From NCBI RefSeq assembly GCF_001598815.1, contig NZ_BCZQ01000003.1, positions 434,001-498,000 of the forward strand: DNA of 64,000 nucleotides. Direction: 5' to 3'. Shown piece after piece: positions 54,351 through 62,129 of this stretch. How positions within the stretch are numbered: the first letter of the stretch is position 1; each line of letters opens with the position of its first letter. The notes beneath the pieces are model-generated. The model had not been told where the DNA came from and ran no database searches. It worked only from the letters and a program-made list of their open reading frames with translations. The translations under genes were made by a program, and so were the position numbers. The DNA comes from Sphingopyxis terrae subsp. terrae NBRC 15098 (lineage in GTDB: Bacteria > Pseudomonadota > Alphaproteobacteria > Sphingomonadales > Sphingomonadaceae).

Positions 54351-54378
54351 CAAAAAGTTAGTCAAGACTAACTTTTTG
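54351..54378. promoter_or_regulatory. 28-bp palindrome, candidate TetR operator
   Basis: Two exact 13-base arms (54351-54363 and 54366-54378) flank AA; the core is AGTTAGTC-N2-GACTAACT. On the minus strand it contains a -35-like TTGACT and lies about 40 bases before the lactone oxidase start. The arms end in A5/T5 and lie three bases beyond the amidase stop, so the same sequence may also act as a terminator for the amidase transcript. Confidence 0.7.
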
Positions 54379-54380
54379 GT

Positions 54381-55649
54381 TCAGCGGCCGACGGCGGCGA
54401 TCTGCCGCGCAAAATGAACCTGGATGGCGTCGCGGACGCCGCGCGCGACCTTTTTCTGCCCCGCCGCCGAAGCCAGAAATTCCGAATCATCCTTGTTCGA
54501 GATGAAGCCGGTTTCGAACAGGATCGACGGCGTATCGGGGGCCTTGAGCACGACGAAGGATGCAAAACGGTGCGCGGTGGTGCGGAAGGTGACATCGTCC
54601 GCCGCCTCACGCTGGAGCAGACGGGCGAAATCGGACGCGACATTCATCGTCTCGCGCTGCGTCAGGTCGAGCAGGATCGACGAGACTTCACCGCTGTGCG
54701 CGCCCAGATCGACGCCGTTGATGATATTCGCCTTGTTCTCGCGCGCCGCAAGCCGCGCCGCCTCGCGGTCGGAGGCGACTTCGGACAGCGTATAGACCGA
54801 CGCGCCATGCGCCTCTTCATTCTCGGCCGCGTCGGCATGGATCGAAATGAACAGGTCGGCCTTCAGCCGCCGCGCGATGCCATAGCGTTCCTCGAGCACC
54901 AGAAAGCGGTCGTCCGAGCGCGTGAGCGCAACGCGGACGCGGCCGCTGGCGATCAGATCGTCGCGAATCGCGCGCGCAATCCCCAGCGTGATATCCTTTT
55001 CGCGCTTGCCGCTGTGCGGCGAAATCGCGCCCGGATCGTGCCCGCCATGGCCGGCGTCGATGACGACTAGCGGCAGGCGTGGATTATTCGGCCCTTCGAT
55101 CTTGGGCAGCGCCGGCGCCGGCTTGGGTGCGCCGATCGGCACGGTGACGCTGTAGCGCTTTTCGGGGGGCTTGGCGCGAAAGTTGAGCGGCGGCTGCCAT
55201 TCGGTGCGCGGCGTCTTGGCGGCGCGTTCGAACTCGTCGGCCGAGACGGGACGCAAGCGTAGCGACAGGCTGCGCCCGTCGGCGGCGAAGCGCGCGTCGG
55301 TGACCACGGCGGGCCGCGCCAGATCGAGCACGACGCGCGCCGTATCGGCGGCCGGCCGCCCCTGACGCACGGCGCTGACAAGGCCGCTGCCCTGCGGCGA
55401 ACGGCCCGGATCGGCGCCCAGAATGTCGAGCGCGATGCGGTCGGGTCCGGCGAGGACGAAGGCCGACGCGCCCGCGACGACGTCGGCAAAGCGCAGCGTC
55501 ACATCGCGGTCGCCGATTTCGACCGCGCGAATATCGCCCGCGATCGCCGCCGGTATCGACAGGATCGTCGCAATCAGGACAAGGATCAGGCCCATCGCCC
55601 GGTTATGCCGCCCCCGGCGCGCGATGGTCCAGCGCTTATTCGAAAACAT
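54381..55649 (-). CDS. N-acetylmuramoyl-L-alanine amidase (AmiC type)
   Basis: 422 residues from ATG 55649 (MFSNKRWTIARRGRHNRAMG) with GGAG upstream; a signal-anchor or Sec signal ends near SIPAAIAGD. An AMIN domain (RAVEIGDRDVTLRFADVVAG) is at about 35-130. The amidase_3 domain has zinc/catalytic motifs VIDAGHGGHDPGA, GKREKDITLGIARAI, ISIHADAA, ILFETGFISN. It splits daughter cells by removing stem peptides at the septum, normally activated by EnvC-like factors; the AMIN domain targets it to the septum. Divergent from rne. Confidence 0.94.
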   Translation of the reverse strand: MFSNKRWTIARRGRHNRAMGLILVLIATILSIPAAIAGDIRAVEIGDRDVTLRFADVVAGASAFVLAGPDRIALDILGADPGRSPQGSGLVSAVRQGRPAADTARVVLDLARPAVVTDARFAADGRSLSLRLRPVSADEFERAAKTPRTEWQPPLNFRAKPPEKRYSVTVPIGAPKPAPALPKIEGPNNPRLPLVVIDAGHGGHDPGAISPHSGKREKDITLGIARAIRDDLIASGRVRVALTRSDDRFLVLEERYGIARRLKADLFISIHADAAENEEAHGASVYTLSEVASDREAARLAARENKANIINGVDLGAHSGEVSSILLDLTQRETMNVASDFARLLQREAADDVTFRTTAHRFASFVVLKAPDTPSILFETGFISNKDDSEFLASAAGQKKVARGVRDAIQVHFARQIAAVGR

Positions 55650-56251
55650 GAGGGCTCCGGCCGCAAAAAAGGATGAACCAGCCATTAGCCATCGCCCGTC
55701 AAATCGCGGTCAACCGGCACGGTTAACAGGCGATTCAGCACGAATTGTGCAAAACGCCTTGTCGGCGTGCGCGAACATTCCCATGTGTCTGCCGTGCTTT
55801 GGGTTGCCGTTGGTCCGTGCCGATGCTAGCACCCGACACACTGACGGTGTCCGACCCGATCCCGTCCGGCCTTTTGAGGGGAAAGGCTGACCCGCGCGAT
55901 TCGCGGTTCATGGCCTCCCCGGCGCCGGACATGCGGGGAAAGACATGTCCGTCAGTCCACCCGGATGACCGGGCGGCGGCCGACCCCATTCCAGCGTCGC
56001 CTGCCATAACGGTCACCCCGTAACAGGTTGATGCCGTATGAGGCTTGCCATGCCCTCTTCCCATGCCGACGCAGTCGCATTTGCGCCGCGCGTCGACGTG
56101 ACGGAAGACCGCATGCGCGTCCAGGACCGGACGCGGGCCACGCGCGGCAATAACGTCTTTTTCCGTTTGAACCCTATCGACCGCAGCCGCCCTCCACGGG
56201 CGGCGGCGGCCTTTTTGTTTGGCGCGCTGCGGCGCGCCTGGAGTGATAATA
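55650..56251 (+). other. Long structured leader/promoter region of rne
   Basis: 602 bases without a credible gene. The downstream part can form a series of small hairpins: GACAC/GTGTC (55835-55851), CCGCG/CGCGG near 55892-55906, GGACATG/CATGTCC (55927-55950) and CCCGG/CCGGG (55960-55973). A terminator-like hairpin follows at 56179-56216 and a 7-bp hairpin at 56221-56238. RNase E is known to autoregulate through its leader in E. coli; a similar purpose here is inference. Promoter position not determined. Confidence 0.55.
56179..56220 (+). terminator. Terminator-like hairpin in the rne leader (possible attenuator)
   Basis: Bases 56179-56192 pair with 56198-56211 (14 positions, two mismatches, loop TCCAC), followed by TTTTTGTTT (56212-56220). 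This is a convincing intrinsic terminator only 32 bases before the rne ATG, so read-through must be allowed for rne to be expressed, or the structure belongs to a separate leader RNA. Confidence 0.65.
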
Positions 56252-58882
56252 ATGACCACGCGCATGTTGATCGACGCGCGGCACCGGGAAGAAACCCGGG
56301 TCGCCGTCACCAAGGGAAACCGCATCGAGGAGTTTGATTTCGAGTCCGCCGAGCACAAGCAGCTCAAGGGCAATATCTATCTGGCCAAGGTAACCCGCGT
56401 CGAACCGTCGCTGCAGGCGGCGTTCGTCGAATATGGCGGCAATCGCCACGGCTTCCTGGCCTTCAGCGAAATCCACCCCGACTATTACCAGATTCCGAAG
56501 GAAGACCGCGAAGCCTTGCTGCGCGAAGAGGCGGAGCATGCCGCCGAAGCCGCGATGCGCGCCGAGGAAGACCTCGACGAGCTGGAAGGCGATGTGGCCG
56601 ATGTCGACGAGCCCGGCGACGATGACGCCGCCGTTGCCGCCCCCGAAACCATCGGCGAGGACAGCGACGACGATGGCCGCGAAGATTCCGCGGACGACGC
56701 CGAGGGCGAAGATGGCGAAGAAGCGCGCGACGATCGCGACGACAAGGGTCGACGGGGCCGCGGGCGGGGCCGGGGTCGCAAGGGCGGCCGCGGACGCGGA
56801 CGCCGCGACGAGGATGAAAATGGCGAAAGCCGCATGTCGCTGCGCCGCAAGTACAAGATTCAGGACGTCATCCGTCGCCGCCAGGTGATGCTGGTGCAGG
56901 TCGTCAAGGAAGAGCGCGGCAACAAGGGTGCGGCGCTGACCACCTATCTGTCGCTGGCCGGCCGCTATTGCGTGCTGATGCCCAACACGATGCACGGCGG
57001 CGGGATCAGCCGCAAGATTTCGAACGGCGCCGATCGCCGCAAATTGAAGGCGATGATCGACGAGCTCAACCTGCCGCCGTCGATGGGCTGCATCGTCCGC
57101 ACCGCGGGGATGAGCCGCACCAAGACCGAGATCAAGCGCGACTTCGACTATCTCGCCCGGCTGTGGGACGAGATTCGCGAAAAGACGCTGGGGTCGAGCG
57201 CGCCGGCGCTGATCCATTCGGACAGCGACCTTGTGAAACGTGCGATCCGCGACATCTATCACCGCGACATCGAGGAAGTGCTCGTCGAGGGCGAAGAGGG
57301 CTATAAGGCGGCGAAGCAGTTCATGAAGCTGCTGATGCCCAGCCACGCCCGGCGCGTGAAGCAATATGCCGACCCCGTTTCGCTCTATCAGCGCTATGGC
57401 GTCGAGGATCAGCTTGCGGGGATGCTCAATCCGGTCGTCCAGTTGAAATCGGGCGGCTATCTGGTCATCAACCCGACCGAGGCGCTGGTGTCGATCGACA
57501 TCAACTCGGGCCGCTCGACGCGCGAGCATAATATCGAACAGACCGCGCTCAGCACCAACCTTGAGGCGGCACACGAAATCGCCCGCCAGCTCCGCCTGCG
57601 CGACATGGCGGGCCTGATCGTCATCGACTTCATCGACATGGATCATGGCTCGAACGTCCGCAAGGTCGAGCGCGCGATGAAGGATGCGCTCAAGAATGAC
57701 CGCGCGCGCATCCAGGTCGGCCGCATCTCGGGCTTCGGCCTGATGGAAATGAGCCGCCAGCGGCTGCGCACCGGCGTGCTCGAAGCGTCGACGCGCCCCT
57801 GCCCGCATTGCGAAGGCACCGGCCTCGTCCGCACCGCATCGTCGGCGGGTCTCAGCGCGCTGCGCCTGATCGAAGAGGAGGCCGCACGCGGTAAGGGCAG
57901 CAAGATCATCCTGCGCGCGAGCCAGGAAGCGACCTTCTATCTCCTCAACGAAAAGCGCCGCGAACTGCGCGATATCGAGGATCTGTACGGCGTCAGCGTC
58001 GAAATCCTGCCCGACGGCGAAACCGAAGGCGCGCGCATGGCGATCGAGGTCGGCGGCCCGCCGCCCGTTCAGCGCCGCAGCTTCGCCCCGATCGCGCCGA
58101 TCGAGGATGATGATGACGACGATATCGTCGACGAAGAGGATATCGAAGAAGAGGAAGAAGAAGCCGAACGCCCCGCGCGCCGCGAACGCGAGCGTGAAGA
58201 GGGCGATGCCGATGGCGAAGGCGGACGCAACAAGCGCCGCCGGCGTCGCCGCCGCGGTCGTCGCGGTCGCCGCGATGACGAGGGCAACGAAGCCGCCGAG
58301 GGCGAAACGGCTTCCGAAGAGGCCGAGGAAACCGACGGCGACGACGAAGCCGGCGCCGATGGTGCGGCCGAACCCGTAGCCGCCGAAGCGAGCGAGGAAG
58401 GCGAAGCCAAGCCGCGTCGTCGCCGCGGCGGCCGCGGTCGCAAGAAGGTCGAGGTCGAAGCCGTCGAGGCCGAGGCAGGCGACGCGGACACGAGCGCGCC
58501 CGAACCGGAAGCCGTCGAAGCTGCTGCCCCCGAAGCGCCGCCGGCTGACGAAAAGCCGAAGCGCAAACGCGCGCCGCGCAAGACCAAGGCGGCGATCGCT
58601 GCCGAAGCGGCCGCGGCCGAAGCCGCCGACGCAAGCAGCGAAGCGCCCGAGGCTCCTGTCGCCGACGTGCCGGTAGAGGAAGCAGAACCCGCCAAGCCCG
58701 CGCCGAAAAAGCGCGCGAGCCGCAGCAAGAAGGCGGCCGCCGCCGAAGCGCAGCCCGCCGAAGCAACCGCAAGCGCTCCGCAGGGCGATTCCACGGTCGA
58801 AGCCATCCCTGCCGACGCCGAAGGCGACGCCCCTGAGGGCGGACCCCGTCGCGGCTGGTGGCAGCGCACCTTCGGCAACTGA
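56252..58882 (+). CDS. rne: Ribonuclease E
   Basis: 876 residues from ATG 56252 with TGGAG upstream. The RNase H-like/S1 start is MTTRMLIDARHREETRVAVT. The S1 domain is interrupted at about residues 92-193 by a charged insert (Asp/Glu-rich then RGRGRGRGRKGGRGRGR). The DNase-I-like catalytic part has Asp415 in VSIDINSGRS and Asp458 in IVIDFIDMDHG; the zinc link is CPHC (517-520). The C-terminal ~250 residues are disordered, with acidic, Arg-rich and Ala/Pro/Lys-rich blocks and a final RRGWWQRTFGN. It is the main mRNA decay and rRNA processing endonuclease and degradosome scaffold. Confidence 0.97.
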   Translation: MTTRMLIDARHREETRVAVTKGNRIEEFDFESAEHKQLKGNIYLAKVTRVEPSLQAAFVEYGGNRHGFLAFSEIHPDYYQIPKEDREALLREEAEHAAEAAMRAEEDLDELEGDVADVDEPGDDDAAVAAPETIGEDSDDDGREDSADDAEGEDGEEARDDRDDKGRRGRGRGRGRKGGRGRGRRDEDENGESRMSLRRKYKIQDVIRRRQVMLVQVVKEERGNKGAALTTYLSLAGRYCVLMPNTMHGGGISRKISNGADRRKLKAMIDELNLPPSMGCIVRTAGMSRTKTEIKRDFDYLARLWDEIREKTLGSSAPALIHSDSDLVKRAIRDIYHRDIEEVLVEGEEGYKAAKQFMKLLMPSHARRVKQYADPVSLYQRYGVEDQLAGMLNPVVQLKSGGYLVINPTEALVSIDINSGRSTREHNIEQTALSTNLEAAHEIARQLRLRDMAGLIVIDFIDMDHGSNVRKVERAMKDALKNDRARIQVGRISGFGLMEMSRQRLRTGVLEASTRPCPHCEGTGLVRTASSAGLSALRLIEEEAARGKGSKIILRASQEATFYLLNEKRRELRDIEDLYGVSVEILPDGETEGARMAIEVGGPPPVQRRSFAPIAPIEDDDDDDIVDEEDIEEEEEEAERPARREREREEGDADGEGGRNKRRRRRRRGRRGRRDDEGNEAAEGETASEEAEETDGDDEAGADGAAEPVAAEASEEGEAKPRRRRGGRGRKKVEVEAVEAEAGDADTSAPEPEAVEAAAPEAPPADEKPKRKRAPRKTKAAIAAEAAAAEAADASSEAPEAPVADVPVEEAEPAKPAPKKRASRSKKAAAAEAQPAEATASAPQGDSTVEAIPADAEGDAPEGGPRRGWWQRTFGN

Positions 58883-58906
58883 CGGGCCTGAATTGCATGA
58901 AAAGAC

Positions 58907-58936
58907 GGGCCCTCGCGCAAGCGGGGGCCCTTTTTT
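58907..58936 (+). terminator. Intrinsic terminator of rne
   Basis: GGGCCCTCGC (58907-58916) pairs with GCGGGGGCCC (58921-58930), one mismatch, GCAA tetraloop, then six T residues. It lies 24 bases after the rne stop. Confidence 0.93.
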
Positions 58937-59005
58937 CGGACAGGCGCCGCAGTAGCGGCCATCACGCACCTTGCGCCCGCGCGGCTGGCGCCCCAATAAG
59001 TCTCC

Positions 59006-60457
59006 ATGGCTTCATTCGAGGTTCAGACGCGCGGCGCAAGACGGGCGGCGATGATCGCGCCATCCCCGTCCCACATCCTGGCCCGGCCGGGCGCCTGGCG
59101 CGCCGCGCTGCGCCTGCTGCTGACGCTCGTCGCCATGGTGGCGGTTGCTGCGCGGCCGGTGATGGCGCAGTCGATGCTGCGCGACGCCGAAACCGAGGCG
59201 CTGTTCCAGGACATGGTCGATCCGCTGCTCGTCGCGGCGGGGCTGCGTCCCGGACAGGTGCGCGTCCACCTGCTCGGCGATCGCAGCATCAACGCGTTCG
59301 TGGCGGGCAGTCAGGACATCTATGTCTTTAGCGGCCTGATCGAGACCGCCGACAGCGCCAACGAAGTGCAGGGCGTACTCGCCCACGAGCTCGGCCATAT
59401 CATGGGCGGCCACGCCATCCGCGCCAGCGACGGCGCCAAGACCGCAACGGGCATCTCGCTGCTCAGCCTGCTGCTCGGCGCCGCGGCGATCGCGGCGGGC
59501 GGCGGCGATGCCGGTATGGGCATCATGATGGCGGGGCAACAGGCCGCGCTCGGCAAATATCTGGCGTTCAGCCGGGTTCAGGAAGCGACCGCCGACGCCG
59601 CCGGTGCGCAATATCTGTCGAAGGCAGGGATCAGCGGCAAAGGCAGCCTCGATTTCTTCAAGAAGCTGCAGAATCTCGAATTCCGCTACGCCGTCAAACA
59701 GGATGATGATCAGGCCTACAGCCGCACGCACCCGCTGTCGGGCGATCGCATCCAGGCGCTCCGCGAAGTCTATGTCGTCGATCCGGCGTGGGACAAGCCA
59801 AGCGATCCCCAGCTCGAAGCCCGCTTTCAGCGCGTGAAGGCCAAGCTGCTCGGCTATATGGAAGAGCCCGAGCGGACGCTGCGCAAATATCCCGAAAGCG
59901 ACAAGAGCGTGCCCGCGCGCTACGCCCGTGCTTACGCCTGGCACAAGAGCGCCTATCCGCAAAAGGCGCTGGACGAGGTCGACGCCCTGATCGCCACCAA
60001 TCCCGAAGACCCGTATTTCCTCGAGCTCGAAGGCCAGGTCTTGCTCGAATCCGGGCGGCCCAAGGAAGCGATCCCGCCGCTGCGCAAAGCGGTCGCCAAT
60101 TCGAAATCGCAGCCGCTGATCGCCTCGACGCTCGGCCATGCGCTGATCGCGACCGAGGATCCGGCCAATTTCCCAGAGGCCGAAAAGGTGCTGAAAACCG
60201 CCGTCGCGCTCGATAACGAGAATCCGTTCGCCTGGTATCAGCTCGGCATCGTCTATGCGAACCGCGGCGATCAGGCGCGCGCCGCGCTCGCCTCGGCGGA
60301 ACGCTATAGTCTCGAGGGTGGACAGCCGATGCTCGCGCTGCGTAATGCCGAAATGGCGATGCAGGGCTTGCCGCAAGGGTCGCCCGACTGGATTCGTGCA
60401 CAGGATATTTCGATGGTTGCGCGCGCCGAGGTAGAACGGACGCGCAAACGGCGCTAG
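59006..60457 (+). CDS. M48-family metalloprotease with TPR domain (BepA/YfgC-like)
   Basis: 483 residues. An N-terminal extension precedes a hydrophobic signal (ALRLLLTLVAMVAVAARPVM|AQS). The zinc site is HELGHIMGGH (first His near 127), with the third ligand in EATADAAGAQYL. TPR-like helices fill the C-terminal 200 residues (EDPYFLELEGQVLLESGRPK; NPFAWYQLGIVYANRGDQAR). BepA-like proteases act in periplasmic quality control of outer-membrane proteins such as LptD. An internal ATG at 59051 could also start a product with a more ordinary signal peptide. The following DsbA-like gene fits an envelope folding context. Confidence 0.92.
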   Translation: MASFEVQTRGARRAAMIAPSPSHILARPGAWRAALRLLLTLVAMVAVAARPVMAQSMLRDAETEALFQDMVDPLLVAAGLRPGQVRVHLLGDRSINAFVAGSQDIYVFSGLIETADSANEVQGVLAHELGHIMGGHAIRASDGAKTATGISLLSLLLGAAAIAAGGGDAGMGIMMAGQQAALGKYLAFSRVQEATADAAGAQYLSKAGISGKGSLDFFKKLQNLEFRYAVKQDDDQAYSRTHPLSGDRIQALREVYVVDPAWDKPSDPQLEARFQRVKAKLLGYMEEPERTLRKYPESDKSVPARYARAYAWHKSAYPQKALDEVDALIATNPEDPYFLELEGQVLLESGRPKEAIPPLRKAVANSKSQPLIASTLGHALIATEDPANFPEAEKVLKTAVALDNENPFAWYQLGIVYANRGDQARAALASAERYSLEGGQPMLALRNAEMAMQGLPQGSPDWIRAQDISMVARAEVERTRKRR

Positions 60458-60513
60458 ATTCACGACGAAATTCGGGGATGCATCGCAATTTCGCGAATGC
60501 ACAAGGGCGACAA

Positions 60514-62127
60514 GTGACAGACAAGAAAGACGAATATTATCAGCCGTGGTTGCGCGACCCGTCGCCGGCGCCCGAGCCGATGCCGCGCGCCGACGAGGGG
60601 CTGGCGAAGCCGAAGGACGCGCCGCCCGTCGGCATCGACGTCGGCCGCTATACGCCGAAGCCCGCGCCGGCGCGCGATCCGCGCGTCACGGGGGAGCAGT
60701 TGAAGGCCGGCGCGGCGCGGCTGTGGGGCGCGATCCGGCGCGGGACGGAGGCTTTCGCCGACTGGACGATCGATGTCGGCGAACGCGCCGATATCCCCGC
60801 GCGCGTCGAGGCGATGGAGATACCGCGGCGGACGCGCGACCTTGCGCAGCGTTCGGGCCGCGGCGCCGCGCGCGCCGCGCGTGCGGTCGGACGCGGATCG
60901 GCGAAGGCAGCGCGCAGCGCGGCGAGCGCGAGCGGCGAGGCGTGGGGCAAGATGGCGCTGGGCGACAAGGTCGCGAAAATTTCCAGCGAAGCCGGACGCG
61001 GGATCGGCGAGGTTGCGGGCAAGACGAAGGCCGGAATCGGCCAGGTCGCAGGTCAGGTTGCACGCGCCGGCAAGGACGGCATCGGCGATGCCGCGAACAA
61101 GCTGCGCCCGGCCGCCGAAGAGCTTGCGCCGCCGCCGTCGGGGCTCGAACAGTTGCTCGCGCGCGAAGAAGCCGAGGCGCGCGCCGCCGACGCCCAGAAT
61201 GCCGGCGACCTCCCCCTCTTTGCCGGCGAGGCGATCCCCGCGACCTTGGCCGAAACGCAAGCCAAAGCCGCGGCGATAGCCGCCGTGCCGGACGATGATC
61301 GCACCCCGCATGTCGCAGCCCCGGCCAAACCCAAGCCCGCGCGCGCCAAGGCGATGACCGCGGGCCGTTTGCCGCAGCGCCAGGGAGGAATGATGGACGG
61401 CGTATCGACGCGCACCCTGCTGATCGGCGGCATCGCCGCGCTCGCACTGCTCGGCGCGACCTTCTGGCTTGGCGGCCGCTTCGGCGGCGGCATGAGCAAG
61501 AGCGAGGTCGAGACAATCGTCGGCGACTATATTCGCGCCAATCCCGAGATCATCCCCGAAGCGCTGGAGGCGCAGCGCGACCGCGAAATGGCGAAGGCGA
61601 TCGACGCGATCCGCCCCGCACTCGAAAAGCCTTACGCCGGCGCCTGGGCGGGCAATGCCGACGGCGACGTCACACTGGTCGTCTTCACCGACTATGCCTG
61701 CGGCTTCTGCCGGGCGAGCGTGCCCGACGTCGACCGGCTGGTCCGCGAGGACAAAAGGCTGAAGGTCGTGTTCCGCGAATTGCCGATCATCTCGCCGCAA
61801 AGCCGCGATGCCGCGCTGATGGCGCTCGCTGCGGCGCGGCAGGGCAAATATGACGCTTTTCACCACGCGATGTTCGCAGCGAGTTCGCTCGACCCCTCGG
61901 CGATCGCCGCCGCGGCGCAGCGCGCGGGCGTCGTCACCGACGGCAGCGCCGACGCGACCGCGAACGAGGCGCTGTTCCAGCGCGAACTCGACGCGAACCT
62001 CGCGATCGCAACCCAGCTTCAACTCAACGCGACCCCCACTTGGGTCGTCGGGGACCAGCTTTTCCAGGGGCAGGTCGGCTATGACGCGCTGAAGCGCGCC
62101 ATCGCCAAGGCCCGGTCCAAGAGCTGA
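60514..62127 (+). CDS. Membrane-anchored DsbA-like thioredoxin with long cytoplasmic N-terminus
   Basis: 537 residues from GTG 60514 (VTDKKDEYYQPWLRDP); ATG 60478 would add 12 residues. Residues 1-295 are Ala/Arg/Gly/Pro-rich without a recognised domain, including apolar-repeat stretches (SGRGAARAARAVGRGSAKAA; GRGIGEVAGKTKAGIGQVAG). One membrane helix is at about 300-320 (TLLIGGIAALALLGATFWLG). The periplasmic part has the Com1/DsbA fold with active site CGFC (396-399) in FTDYACGFCRASVPD and cis-Pro region NATPTWVVGD. A disulfide oxidase or isomerase role is likely. It overlaps no gene; a sulfotransferase follows after two bases. Confidence 0.85.
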   Translation: MTDKKDEYYQPWLRDPSPAPEPMPRADEGLAKPKDAPPVGIDVGRYTPKPAPARDPRVTGEQLKAGAARLWGAIRRGTEAFADWTIDVGERADIPARVEAMEIPRRTRDLAQRSGRGAARAARAVGRGSAKAARSAASASGEAWGKMALGDKVAKISSEAGRGIGEVAGKTKAGIGQVAGQVARAGKDGIGDAANKLRPAAEELAPPPSGLEQLLAREEAEARAADAQNAGDLPLFAGEAIPATLAETQAKAAAIAAVPDDDRTPHVAAPAKPKPARAKAMTAGRLPQRQGGMMDGVSTRTLLIGGIAALALLGATFWLGGRFGGGMSKSEVETIVGDYIRANPEIIPEALEAQRDREMAKAIDAIRPALEKPYAGAWAGNADGDVTLVVFTDYACGFCRASVPDVDRLVREDKRLKVVFRELPIISPQSRDAALMALAAARQGKYDAFHHAMFAASSLDPSAIAAAAQRAGVVTDGSADATANEALFQRELDANLAIATQLQLNATPTWVVGDQLFQGQVGYDALKRAIAKARSKS

Positions 62128-62129
62128 GC

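Noticed and set aside
55735..56373. Minus-strand open frame in the rne leader
   Set aside because: No family similarity, biased composition, and it runs through the leader hairpins into the rne start.
56174..58996. Long open frame on the minus strand opposite rne
   Set aside because: Low-complexity translation produced by the Arg/Ala/Asp-rich rne sequence read in reverse; no family features.
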